Assembly: GCA_964607245.1 (NCBI GenBank)
Contig: CAZSIB010000014.1
Location: 1-32,066 of the forward strand
Length of the DNA: 32,066 nt
From: CAZLPZ01 sp964607245
GTDB lineage: Bacteria; Pseudomonadota; Alphaproteobacteria; Micavibrionales; Micavibrionaceae
Reading direction: 5' to 3'
Part shown: positions 13,841 to 22,027 of the stretch, piece after piece
Numbering within the stretch: position 1 is the stretch's first letter
Layout of the letters: each line of letters opens with the position of its first letter
Translations under genes and position numbers: made by a program
Notes under the pieces: model-generated
Databases searched by the model: none
What the model was told of the DNA's origin: nothing
Seen by the model: only the letters and a program-made list of their open reading frames with translations

Positions 13841-14518
13841 ATGACGTTACCGCTTTCCCGCCCGCGCGCGGTTCTTTTCGATTGGGATGGGACCTTGGTC
13901 GATAGTGGGGCTTGTGTTGAGGCGGCGCATAATCATGTGCGCCGCGCCTTTGGAATGAACGATTTTACGCCCGAGGAATTTATGCACGCGGCGCGTATTG
14001 GGACTGGGCGCGAGACTTTTACCGTGCTCTACCCCACGCGGGTCAATGAGGCGCTGGATCTTTATTACGGTGTTGTCCCGGCACTTCGGGCGACGCATGT
14101 GGGGCCCATTCCGGGTGCGCTTGATTTTATTGAATATTTATACCGGGCCGGAATACCGTTAGGTGTCGTCAGTAATATGCGTCATGACCCTCTGGTCGAG
14201 GAGATTGCGCGCATGAACTGGTCACATTATTTTCAAACGGTGATCGGTGCCGGAGAGGCCGCGCGGGGTAAGCCCAGCCCCGAACCTGTCTATCTTGCCG
14301 CCGAACGGATGGGGATGACCCGCGCGGATTTAGAAAACGTTTGGTTTGTCGGCGACATGGAGACCGACGAAAAAGCCGCTAAATCCGCCCGCTGCCCATT
14401 CCTTTACTATACCGGAGGAATCAGTGACGCGCGTGAACGATCACGCATGCAAGCGTCGGTAAAGTTTGATGATTATAGAAAAATATTACACGATGTTGCC
14501 CCATTTTTAGTCATGTAA
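13841..14518 (+). CDS. HAD-family hydrolase, phosphoglycolate-phosphatase-like
   Basis: This is a haloacid dehalogenase-type phosphatase of 225 residues. Motif I is LFDWDGTLVDSG near the N-terminus, with the nucleophile and acid/base Asp. Motif II is in GVVSNMR, the lysine in GKPSPEPVYLAAERMG, and motif IV in VWFVGDMETDEKAAK. The cap is helical, as in phosphoglycolate phosphatases. The frame is open back to 13772, but AAAAAGGAT seven bases before 13841 marks the real ATG. It follows ntrX by 40 bases and may be co-transcribed. The substrate is not predictable from sequence. Confidence 0.9.
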   Translation: MTLPLSRPRAVLFDWDGTLVDSGACVEAAHNHVRRAFGMNDFTPEEFMHAARIGTGRETFTVLYPTRVNEALDLYYGVVPALRATHVGPIPGALDFIEYLYRAGIPLGVVSNMRHDPLVEEIARMNWSHYFQTVIGAGEAARGKPSPEPVYLAAERMGMTRADLENVWFVGDMETDEKAAKSARCPFLYYTGGISDARERSRMQASVKFDDYRKILHDVAPFLVM

Positions 14519-14542
14519 TTTTTTAGTATGGAAATACGATGC

Positions 14543-14571
14543 TTGTATGAGCGCAGTTTTTTGTCTATAAG
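14543..14571 (+). promoter_or_regulatory. Likely promoter of the TrpF-like gene
   Basis: TTGTAT (14543-14548), a 17-bp spacer and TATAAG (14566-14571) end 30 bp before the ATG at 14602. The 83-bp AT-rich intergenic stretch around it holds no other signal that I see. Confidence 0.45.
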
Positions 14572-14601
14572 AAAAACCATAACAATGATGGGAGTTTAGA
14601 A

Positions 14602-15384
14602 ATGGCAAACACAGGTCTTTTACATGTCACGTTTACAGGACCAGATGAGGGCACGGACTTGTCCGCGTTGGTCGGGCTTCAGCGTGACTTTGGGCGTTCC
14701 GTTGAAATTGGGATCCTGGTGTATCCACCTAAAACAGGGGAACCTCTTTATCCCAGAGGATCGTGGATTCATAAATTCCTAGAGGTCTCTAGACCCGACG
14801 CGCGGCTTGCTTTACACCTTTGTGGGGAAGCAGTTGATATGTTTCTAGGTCAAGATCGGCAGTGTATGGATCTCGCGCGTCATTTTGCGACTGTCCAGCT
14901 GAACTTTTTTCATGGCGTTAAACCTGTTTCTGCAAGAGATATCATGAAGGCTGCGGATATATTTGCTGAGGAGCATGAGAGGTTTTTGCCTGATGCATTA
15001 GATTCTGGGGTCGTCATTGTCCCAGATAACGCGCCAAATCGACCCGTTATTCAAGAACTTCTGGAAGAACAAAATCGACTTGTTTCATCTGACCCGCGAC
15101 GACTTTTGTCCCCGATTGCGTGCTTGTTTGACTCTTCAGGAGGGAAGGGTATTGCGGCAAAACACTGGCCCTACGCTCATGATACGGTGATTTGCGGTTA
15201 CGCGGGTGGATTAACCCCAAGTAATGTGTCGGAACAAAACGATTATATTCGTGATAGTGCAAAAGGCCATCCGTATTGGCTTGACATGCAAAAAGGCGTC
15301 CGGACATTCTCTGGGCCAGAGGATAGGAGAGGATTTTTTGACGTTGGCAAATGCCGTGAGGTCATGCACGAACTGGGTTTTTGA
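14602..15384 (+). CDS. Uncharacterised TrpF-like TIM-barrel protein
   Basis: This 260-residue protein belongs to a family usually annotated as hypothetical. Its pattern resembles phosphoribosylanthranilate isomerase: an N-terminal strand LHVTFTGPDEGTDLSAL, SVEIGILVYP, ARLALHLCG, VQLNFFHG, then CLFDSSGGKG, VICGYAGGLTPSNV and WLDMQKGVRT, in the places where TrpF has its catalytic Asp and phosphate-binding loops. The N-terminal catalytic Cys region of true TrpF is not obvious, so a role in tryptophan synthesis is unlikely. The start has GGGAG about ten bases upstream and a promoter in front. It stands alone between the HAD phosphatase and the TcpQ-like gene. The TrpF relationship is inference from motif order. 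Confidence 0.7.
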   Translation: MANTGLLHVTFTGPDEGTDLSALVGLQRDFGRSVEIGILVYPPKTGEPLYPRGSWIHKFLEVSRPDARLALHLCGEAVDMFLGQDRQCMDLARHFATVQLNFFHGVKPVSARDIMKAADIFAEEHERFLPDALDSGVVIVPDNAPNRPVIQELLEEQNRLVSSDPRRLLSPIACLFDSSGGKGIAAKHWPYAHDTVICGYAGGLTPSNVSEQNDYIRDSAKGHPYWLDMQKGVRTFSGPEDRRGFFDVGKCREVMHELGF

Positions 15385-15467
15385 CCTATTTGACCGCCCA
15401 GGACAATAACTCTCCTCTTGCCCTTCTTGGGATCCCCCTTTAATCTTCCCGGAAAGCGAGGTTTGTG

Positions 15468-17171
15468 ATGGCTGATTCGTCTTTTTTGAAATTACGCGCC
15501 GGGGCGGGGATGATTGCCCTGGTCCTTGGGTTGTCTGCGTTTACGGCCTATGCCGAGACGCCGATTGTGCTCACGAACGATACGTCAATACCGGCGGAAA
15601 AATTACAGGCTCCTCAGCCAAATAAAGCGGCGACGACATCGCGCGGGGCGGCTGTTCCGATGGCGGCGCGTCCCGAGACAAGCGTTGGAACAGCCCGTCC
15701 GACACCTACGGCCGAGATTGCATCGCCCGCGATATCTGCCCCAATGCTCGATTCATCAACGCCTTCACTTGATCAAATCGAGGCGGCCTTAACGGCGCAA
15801 GTGCGTACATCGCCCGCAACGCCGCCGACACCCCCGGGGGAGAACAACGCGGTTGCCGTGGTGTCCGCACCTGATCGTGATCAAATCAATACCGGATTGG
15901 GGCAGGTTTTGCGGGCATTGCCGCCACCCCTCGATCCTGCAACCGCACGGCCTGCCGTGTCACCTGAGGTTGCGCCGCCGACATTTCGAGTAAGCGCGAC
16001 GCGCTTTGTCCCCAATGATATCTCTGGGAATCGTTTACCTACTCCAACACCGACATTGACCCAAACGCAAACGATCCCCGCGCCGGACCTAGCCTCCCGT
16101 GGCGTTGCTCCCGTGCCGACTCCTGTTGCAGCGGTTCCTCAAATTCCCGCCCCACTCCTCCCAATTCCGACGGATACGGGATCTGTGGCGCTTAACCAAA
16201 TGGCCCCAGCGTCATCTGGAGCGGCCCCCTTGCCAATTGTGACCTCGGCCCCGGCTGTCGCGGCAAAGCCGCGCTTGGTGATTGAAGGACCGCAATCGAT
16301 GGTGGCTCCGCCTGTAGCGATGACGGCGCCGCGCATGCCTGTTCACATTGTGGACACATTCCGTGCCCGCAAGGGGGAAAGCCTGCGCGATGTGATCCGC
16401 CGTTGGGCGGACCGCGCGGGAATCGACCTGGTCTGGGCGATGCCGGGGGATGTCGTTTTAACCAAAGATTTCTCGTATGTTGGAAAATTTGAAACGGCCT
16501 TGAACGGCTTGATCGCGGCCTATCCTGAATCAGGCCTGAAGACCAATTTTGTGGATCAAGGGCCGCGGCCCGATATGGCACCCAAGCCGTATATTGCCGA
16601 AAGTGCGCCGCCCGCCGTCCCGCCTGTACCTGTATCGGGTGCCGAACTTGCTGATTTTGTTCCACCTGTGCCGCTTCAGGCCGTCAGCACTGTTGAACCT
16701 GCGGCGCAAGCGCCAATGTCGATGGACATGATGGCGGCTCCCGTACCGATTGCCCCGCCGCCCGCCCCGATGATGACGGCACAAGCACCGCAGGCTGCCC
16801 CGCGTGTTATTGCGCCCATGGCTGCACTTCCGACGCCCATCGTGGCCCCGCCCGTAATGGCCACCGCGGCACCCGCCCCCCAACAAGGGGTGACAAGTTT
16901 TGGTCCGACCGGACGCTGGCGCGCCCTTTCTGGCGCCAGCATGCGCCAGGTTATACAAGCTTGGGCCGATGATTCCGGCATTCCCTTGATCTGGGCGGCA
17001 CCGCAGGATTTTGTTGTACGCTACTCGGTCAATACAAAGGCTGATTATGGCCGCGCCATTCATGATCTTTTGGGGCAATACGCTTTTGAACCAGTGCGTC
17101 CAACGGGTCAGATTTATCGTGATCCGGCGACTGGTCAATCGACCTTGGTCGTCCGCGTTATTCGCGGGTAA
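15468..17171 (+). CDS. Exported Pro/Ala-rich protein with two TcpQ-like domains
   Basis: This is a 567-residue exported protein. The signal peptide is at residues 1-29 (hydrophobic GMIALVLGLSAFTAYA, cleaved before ETP). About 260 residues of low-complexity Pro/Ala/Thr linker follow. Next comes a first TcpQ-like domain (about 295-360; RARKGESLRDVIRRWADRAG, then LVWAMPGDVVL), another Pro-rich stretch, and a second copy at the C-terminus (about 480-567; ALSGASMRQVIQAWADDSG, then LIWAAPQDFVV). The TcpQ/PilL-type domain occurs in pilus and secretion-system envelope proteins. A GTG lies three bases before the chosen ATG, but the GCGAGG ribosome site fits the ATG better. The next gene also encodes an exported protein. 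No other pilus or secretion genes lie in the window, so the actual machine is unknown. Confidence 0.75.
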   Translation: MADSSFLKLRAGAGMIALVLGLSAFTAYAETPIVLTNDTSIPAEKLQAPQPNKAATTSRGAAVPMAARPETSVGTARPTPTAEIASPAISAPMLDSSTPSLDQIEAALTAQVRTSPATPPTPPGENNAVAVVSAPDRDQINTGLGQVLRALPPPLDPATARPAVSPEVAPPTFRVSATRFVPNDISGNRLPTPTPTLTQTQTIPAPDLASRGVAPVPTPVAAVPQIPAPLLPIPTDTGSVALNQMAPASSGAAPLPIVTSAPAVAAKPRLVIEGPQSMVAPPVAMTAPRMPVHIVDTFRARKGESLRDVIRRWADRAGIDLVWAMPGDVVLTKDFSYVGKFETALNGLIAAYPESGLKTNFVDQGPRPDMAPKPYIAESAPPAVPPVPVSGAELADFVPPVPLQAVSTVEPAAQAPMSMDMMAAPVPIAPPPAPMMTAQAPQAAPRVIAPMAALPTPIVAPPVMATAAPAPQQGVTSFGPTGRWRALSGASMRQVIQAWADDSGIPLIWAAPQDFVVRYSVNTKADYGRAIHDLLGQYAFEPVRPTGQIYRDPATGQSTLVVRVIRG

Positions 17172-17297
17172 TTTTTCGTTCGATCCTTGACTGTGGGTTT
17201 GTTACAATAACGGGACCGTCCGCCGGGTGGGCGATTCGCGCGGTACGATCCGATTTAACAGCATCTTTCGTTTGATAACGAATGATTTGGGGTTTTC

Positions 17298-19604
17298 ATG
17301 ATGATGGGTTTCAACCTTTTCCTTTCGGCTTTTTATGCGCGGCGTCGTTCAGCCCTTTTGGTGACAACGATGTTTGTGACGATTGCGGCGTTTCCCGTGA
17401 TGTCGGGACAGGCGGCAACGACCAGTGGGAAAAGTGGTTGGACAACCACCAAGGTGGCGGGGGTTGGACCCACGGCCGCGTATTGCGCCTTAAGTCGCCA
17501 GGTTGATGAAACAACATTAACAGTGGGCCGGACGGTAAGGGGCCAATCCTCCCTGGCGCTTGAAATGAAAAGTGCAAAACTTGATCCTGCGCGGACATAC
17601 CGCTTGTCTGTCAAGGCCGGAAGTGCCGAACGGGTTGAAATTGAGGCAAAGCCTCTGAATGCCCGGACATTTGTGTTGAATATGGACGATGTTGTCGATC
17701 TGGCCAAAAGTTTTTCGGCAAGTCCGACATTGCAAATCCGGTACGATGATAACGCGCTCGCCTTGACCCTTGCAAATTGGGATCGTGCGGCCAAAGAAAT
17801 GGATAAATGCCTCGCGGATTTAACCCCCAAATCAGAAAAACTTGCCGCGACAGCTCCGGCTTCAGGCGATATTGCCGTTGTGCCGCGCACTCCCGAAGAA
17901 GTTGACCGGACGGCCGATCAATTACTTGCTTTTGATGACGCGTCCCAAAAATCAACCCCCGCGCCCGAGCCTGTTAGATCCAGAGCAAAACCCTCTGAAA
18001 ATGACGATGTCGCGCGGTTGCGCGATGAACTTGCCACGTTAAAAGCGTCCCGTGAAGCGGACCGGATGGTCAGCCAAACACAGGAAACAACGCGGCAAAA
18101 TCTGGCGATGCGTTTATCCACCCTTGAGGCCGAGAATGAAAAATTGCGCTCGGACTTACGCGCGCGCGACATGAGCCAAGAAAAAAACGCGGACACACGC
18201 GAACAAATGGCAAAAATGAATGCTGATTTTGAAGCGCGCGAAAAGCTGATGAAAGATGAAATCACGAAACTGACATCTGTGAATGCGGATTTGATGAAAC
18301 AAAAAGACGCACAAAAAACGGAATCTGCGGATGCTGGGCAACTGCGCACCGATCTTGACAAAGTAAAGGCAGAACTCACGGCGGCGCTTGCGTCTAAAAA
18401 CCTGCTTCAGGCAAAACTGGATGATGCCGCAAAGGGAACGGCGGATACAAAAAAATCGGGTGATCTTCAGGTAAAATTGGACAAAGCTCAGGCTGAGGTG
18501 GATATGCTCCGCACGCGGTTGGCTCAGGCCACAGATGCCGCAAAACTGGGTAAGGCCGATGAGCTACAGCGTAAAATTGAATCGCTCTCCGCCGAAAACA
18601 TTAAATTGCGGGGGGATCTCGCGGCCGCGACAACCCCTGAGAACGATATGAAAGTATCGGTTGCGGCCGAGGCGCCGCTGCGTCAGCAACTCCGCGATAT
18701 GCGGGATCAGAACGCCGCGCTGCGCGGTCAGGTGGATGAATTAACGTCTCTTTTAGACCGTGCACAATCGCGGAATGATACCGCGTTGATTGGCGCGTCG
18801 GGCAAGAATTGGGATCTGGAACAGGCTACCCGCCGGTTACAGGAATCGGACCGTGAGGTTGCCCGTCTAAGCTTGTCGCTCCGCGATCAAAAGGCGCAGT
18901 GCGATGCCCAAAAGAAAGATATCGAATACATGCTGTTTGATCCAAAACTGGCGAAAGAAGGGCAGATTGCCCTGCTCAACAGTCTTGAAGATCAAATTGC
19001 GGCGCTGAAATCATCGCGCGCGGCGACGGTCGCGGCCGATCCCGTCGCGCAAGATGTTGCGGATATTACCCCTGCATCGACGGCCGACGCGCCGGTCGTG
19101 AAGAACGAAACGCTCGCGACCCCGGCGGCGGTTGCGAATGTGATCGACACGTCGTCGCCGGCCGGGATTACAGGGCTTTTGAAACAAGCGGGGATTGCGA
19201 TGACCAAAGCTGTCGCACCCGTTGCGAAAAACCCATTCGGCGCGGGTAAGGCTTGGTCATGGGAAACCGATACGCTTGCGGGGATGGCGGTTCAGCAGAC
19301 AGGTGTTAAAGACAGCGCCTTTGACGGCCAGATCAGTCAGCAATTAAAACGCATGAAATCCATGTGTCACGGGGACTTCGCAGCGCAACCTGCAACTGAG
19401 ACAGGCACAAAATCGGGAGGCCTTTTGCATTACGCTGCCTATGATGCCGCCTGTATTGCGGGTGCGAACAGCACATCCGCCGCGCTTTTGTTCTATCAAA
19501 AGGATGGGGCTTTTAACGTGATCTCACACGAAACGGCACCGGATGAAATGGCAAACGCCATGGATGCCCGCGACCGCTTGATTACGACACTCGCGGGGGA
19601 TTAA
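17298..19604 (+). CDS. Large exported coiled-coil protein of unknown function
   Basis: This 768-residue protein is not a family that I recognise. An N-terminal signal sequence (ALLVTTMFVTIAAFPVMSG, likely cleaved after GQA near residue 39) is followed by a small globular part (about 40-180). A long coiled coil runs from about 235 to 560 (for example LRDELATLKASREADRMVSQ, LSTLEAENEKLRSDLRARD). An Ala/Val/Thr-rich linker and a C-terminal globular domain (about 640-768) with a conserved-looking pair of Cys (MCHGDF, AACIAG) follow. Three ATG codons in a row (17298, 17301, 17304) make the exact start uncertain. It lies 126 bp after the TcpQ-like gene on the same strand. A structural periplasmic role alongside that protein is inference. 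Confidence 0.8.
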   Translation: MMMGFNLFLSAFYARRRSALLVTTMFVTIAAFPVMSGQAATTSGKSGWTTTKVAGVGPTAAYCALSRQVDETTLTVGRTVRGQSSLALEMKSAKLDPARTYRLSVKAGSAERVEIEAKPLNARTFVLNMDDVVDLAKSFSASPTLQIRYDDNALALTLANWDRAAKEMDKCLADLTPKSEKLAATAPASGDIAVVPRTPEEVDRTADQLLAFDDASQKSTPAPEPVRSRAKPSENDDVARLRDELATLKASREADRMVSQTQETTRQNLAMRLSTLEAENEKLRSDLRARDMSQEKNADTREQMAKMNADFEAREKLMKDEITKLTSVNADLMKQKDAQKTESADAGQLRTDLDKVKAELTAALASKNLLQAKLDDAAKGTADTKKSGDLQVKLDKAQAEVDMLRTRLAQATDAAKLGKADELQRKIESLSAENIKLRGDLAAATTPENDMKVSVAAEAPLRQQLRDMRDQNAALRGQVDELTSLLDRAQSRNDTALIGASGKNWDLEQATRRLQESDREVARLSLSLRDQKAQCDAQKKDIEYMLFDPKLAKEGQIALLNSLEDQIAALKSSRAATVAADPVAQDVADITPASTADAPVVKNETLATPAAVANVIDTSSPAGITGLLKQAGIAMTKAVAPVAKNPFGAGKAWSWETDTLAGMAVQQTGVKDSAFDGQISQQLKRMKSMCHGDFAAQPATETGTKSGGLLHYAAYDAACIAGANSTSAALLFYQKDGAFNVISHETAPDEMANAMDARDRLITTLAGD

Positions 19605-19617
19605 CGCCTTTTCGGCC

Positions 19618-20271
19618 CTAGCTGCGTTGAAGTTTATCGAGTTCGCTTTGTAATTCTGCGATTTGACGCCGGACATGTGCGATCCGTTCTTGGCGCGTGG
19701 CCGGGCGTCCGCCGGCTCCTGCGGAGGGTGTGCTTTTTCCGGGCGGTGTGGCGGTGACGGTGGCATGCGTCGGTGCGCTGCGCAAAGGGAAGGGCGTCAT
19801 CGCACGCATGGCGTTTTCAAACATCGCAACGTTCTTTTTGTGAATGTCTTCAAGTGCATGAAATCCTGATAACATGCCGCTCATCGCGCCCATACCCGTC
19901 ATCGATTTATTCATTTGGGTTGCAAGTTTTTCCTGGTGTTCAACAAGCGCACTTAAGGATTGATCCAAATAATCCGGTACCAGTCCTTGGAATTTATCGT
20001 TATAAAATCCGATCAGTTGCCGTAGGAAGTTTGTGGGAAGTAAATTATTTCCCTCGCGCGTTTCTTGTTCGACAATAATTTGGGTCAAGACCGCGCGGGT
20101 TAAATCTTCGCCGGTCTTCGCGTCATAAACCACGAAATCATGCCCTTCCTGAACCATTTCACAGAGATCATCGAGCGTGACATAGCTGCTGCGCCCGGTA
20201 TCGTACAAGCGACGGTTCGCATATTTTTTAACAACGGTGGGGGCACCACCGCGCTTGCTGGATCCAGCCAT
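19618..20271 (-). CDS. phaR: Polyhydroxyalkanoate synthesis regulator PhaR
   Basis: This is a DNA-binding regulator that senses polyhydroxyalkanoate and represses granule-protein genes. The N-terminal DNA-binding domain is unmistakable (VVKKYANRRLYDTGRSSYVT, then LDDLCEMVQEGHDFVVYDAK, about residues 13-70). The PHB-accumulation domain follows (LLPTNFLRQLIGFYNDKFQG). The C-terminal third is Ala/Thr/Pro-rich and ends in a helix (HVRRQIAELQSELDKLQR). The product has 217 residues. AAGGAG lies about eight bases before the ATG. It is divergent from the PHA-synthase-like gene, with 81 bp shared between them, which suggests that it controls that gene. It converges with the coiled-coil gene, 13 bp away. 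Confidence 0.94.
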   Translation of the reverse strand: MAGSSKRGGAPTVVKKYANRRLYDTGRSSYVTLDDLCEMVQEGHDFVVYDAKTGEDLTRAVLTQIIVEQETREGNNLLPTNFLRQLIGFYNDKFQGLVPDYLDQSLSALVEHQEKLATQMNKSMTGMGAMSGMLSGFHALEDIHKKNVAMFENAMRAMTPFPLRSAPTHATVTATPPGKSTPSAGAGGRPATRQERIAHVRRQIAELQSELDKLQRS

Positions 20272-20352
20272 GGAAGAACTCCTTTTTTCAGAAAATACCC
20301 TTCCATTTTAACACATTTTGCTGCGCGGCGGAAGGACGGTGGATAACTGCTT

Positions 20353-21513
20353 GTGAATGCAGCAAAAATCGCCTATGACACAAGGGTCATGGGTCCAAAA
20401 AACACGACATATTCCCGTTCCGGGCCGGATGCGTTGGTCTTGCATTTGCTGCAATCAATGGTGTCGGCAGGCCGGTCGGGCGACTTGATCACAGCGCAGC
20501 AAAAAATGCATGACATGCTGGCTGGCATTCGGCGGTATCAAACATGTGGTGTTCCGCCGGTTGTGCGTGATCATGCGGTCATCTGGCAACGGGGGCCCGT
20601 GCGGTTGCTGCACGTGAAAGCCCCAGAAAGGAACAGGGATAAACCTCCGGTGATCCTGATCCCCTCCCTTGTGAACGGCTGGGAAATTCTGGATTTATTA
20701 CCCAAGCAATCCTTTGCCCGGTATCTGCAGCAAAAAGGATTTGATGTGCATATCATTGATTGGGGAGATTTGCGCGAAGAGCCCGATATTCAAACCTTAC
20801 CCCAACTCCTATTTGATATTTTGGCACCCATGGTCCGGATGGTGTCGGCAACGGCGGGATTGCGCGTGATCACCATGGGGTATTGTATGGGTGGATTGCT
20901 GATGGCTGGGGCGGTGCCCGAGATGCGGGCGCATCTGGCAGCTCAGGTATATCTGGCCACACCGTGGGATTTTCATACGGGCGATCCGTATTTAACGCGT
21001 TTGGTGCGCGCGGCTGCCCCCCAAATGCTGTCCGTTTTACAAGGGACGGGTTATTGGCCGAATACCCAAGTGCAAATGCTGTTTGCCAGTGTTGACCCCG
21101 ATATGGCCATTCAAAAATTTGCGCGGTTTTATGGTCTTGCGCCCGATGATCCAGCCTATGCTCATTTTGTGGCGGTTGAGGATTGGTTGCAAACCGGGCG
21201 TGATTTGCCCCGCGATATTGCGCTTGTGTGCCTTCGCGATTGGTATCTGCAGAATAAAACAGGGCAGGGAAGTTGGCAGGTGGGGGTGCATCCAGTCACA
21301 GCATCAACCCTGTCTGAGGTGCCAAGTCTGGTCGTGGCCCCCGCGCGGGACCGGTTGGTTGAGACTCAGACCGCACGGGCACTGGCCGATGCCATGGGGC
21401 GGCGGACAAAGCTACTCACGCCCGATATTGGACATATCGGTATGATGGCGAGCGCGCGCGCGGCCGAACTTGTCTGGGATCCTGTGGTGTCCTGGCTTGC
21501 GAAGAAAATCTAA
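20353..21513 (+). CDS. PhaC-like alpha/beta hydrolase (putative PHA synthase)
   Basis: This 386-residue alpha/beta-hydrolase has a lipase box with cysteine, GYCMGG (Cys178), as in PHA synthases, not the serine of most hydrolases. The other triad residues are Asp333 (APARDRLVE) and His361 (DIGHIGMM). Further PhaC-like blocks are PPVILIPSLVNGWEILDLLP, VHIIDWGD and VYLATPWDFH. The length is close to the short class III catalytic subunit rather than the roughly 580-residue class I enzyme. Depolymerase or acyltransferase roles remain possible. Translation probably starts at the GTG at 20353; an in-frame ATG at 20389 is an alternative. It is divergent from phaR, which supports a PHA role. No phaE, phaA or phaB is seen in the window. 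Confidence 0.78.
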   Translation: MNAAKIAYDTRVMGPKNTTYSRSGPDALVLHLLQSMVSAGRSGDLITAQQKMHDMLAGIRRYQTCGVPPVVRDHAVIWQRGPVRLLHVKAPERNRDKPPVILIPSLVNGWEILDLLPKQSFARYLQQKGFDVHIIDWGDLREEPDIQTLPQLLFDILAPMVRMVSATAGLRVITMGYCMGGLLMAGAVPEMRAHLAAQVYLATPWDFHTGDPYLTRLVRAAAPQMLSVLQGTGYWPNTQVQMLFASVDPDMAIQKFARFYGLAPDDPAYAHFVAVEDWLQTGRDLPRDIALVCLRDWYLQNKTGQGSWQVGVHPVTASTLSEVPSLVVAPARDRLVETQTARALADAMGRRTKLLTPDIGHIGMMASARAAELVWDPVVSWLAKKI

Positions 21514-21576
21514 AATTATTTTATCGAATCAGTGGGTGTGGATTGGGGGATGTGGGCAGGGATCAAACGGCCAACC

Positions 21577-21602
21577 AAGTGTATTATGTAATAATACTTT
21601 TT
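21577..21602 (+). terminator. Weak AT-rich hairpin with a T run after the PhaC-like gene
   Basis: AAGT/ACTT and TATTA/TAATA arms form an imperfect stem around a TG loop, followed by five Ts (21598-21602). It lies 64 bp after the stop of the PhaC-like gene and before the opposing tRNA-Thr. The AT-rich stem makes it a weak candidate. Confidence 0.35.
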
Positions 21603-21632
21603 AAGTAAGCTGGGCATCAACATTGATTTTAA

Positions 21633-21707
21633 TGGTGCTGCCGAGAAGGATTGAACTTCCGACCTCCCCCTTACCAAGGGGGTGCTCTACCACTGAGCTA
21701 CGGCAGC
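21633..21707 (-). tRNA. tRNA-Thr (GGT)
   Basis: This is a complete cloverleaf of 75 bases on the minus strand. The acceptor stem is GCTGCCG/CGGCAGC with discriminator A and an encoded CCA. The D arm is AGCTCAGTGGTAGAGC. The anticodon stem is CCCCC/GGGGG with loop TTGGTAA, giving anticodon GGT (threonine). The T arm is GTTCAATCC. Confidence 0.97.
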
Positions 21708-21752
21708 GTGTCCGATGGACGCAGCGGGGAGAAAAACTCCCAAAGCCGCGGC

Positions 21753-21781
21753 ACCATAAAACATTTTTCTTCCCATGTCAC
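21753..21781 (-). promoter_or_regulatory. Possible promoter of tRNA-Thr
   Basis: On the minus strand, GTGACA (21776-21781, 5 of 6), a 17-bp spacer and TATGGT (21753-21758, 4 of 6) lie about 45 bp before the tRNA. The leader between them contains a small perfect hairpin, GGGAG-TTTTT-CTCCC on the minus strand (21727-21741). Confidence 0.4.
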
Positions 21782-21848
21782 GGGGGTTTTGATAGGGTAA
21801 CGAAATTTCGCAAAAACATTTGATTTTATTGGATTTGGCGTTCCCCCT

Positions 21849-22016
21849 ATGGCCCAAAATAACCATCCCACACCCCGTAAATCGGACCTTGCGGCGGCGC
21901 GCGCGGCGAATTTGCGCGCGAACCTGACCCGGCGCAAGGAACAGACCCGGGCGCGGGACACGCTGTCTTCGGCACCAGCCGTGTTGTCACCCGAGATAAT
22001 AACAAAAGAAAAATAA
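21849..22016 (+). CDS. Small basic conserved-looking protein, 55 residues
   Basis: This short frame encodes a 55-residue, Ala/Arg-rich helix: it begins MAQNNHPTPRKSDLAAARAA and contains ANLRANLTRRKEQTRAR. The pattern of LRANLxRRKxQ resembles small unannotated proteins often seen near murA or dcd in alphaproteobacteria; that resemblance is from memory and not checked. It ends 11 bp before dcd on the same strand. No clear ribosome site precedes the ATG, so the start is unsure. No function is proposed. Confidence 0.5.
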   Translation: MAQNNHPTPRKSDLAAARAANLRANLTRRKEQTRARDTLSSAPAVLSPEIITKEK

Positions 22017-22027
22017 GGTTTTTATAT

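Noticed and set aside
16530..17138. 202-codon minus-strand frame opposite the TcpQ-like gene
   Set aside because: Its Arg/Gly/His-rich composition mirrors the Pro/Ala codons of the sense gene; the sense strand has a signal peptide and domain repeats.
17190..17220. TTGACT followed by TACAAT upstream of the coiled-coil gene
   Set aside because: The spacer is only 10 bp, too short for a sigma-70 promoter, and no good -35 lies at the right distance.
21698..21961. 87-codon minus-strand frame near tRNA-Thr
   Set aside because: It runs into the tRNA and lies opposite the 55-codon gene; no ribosome site.
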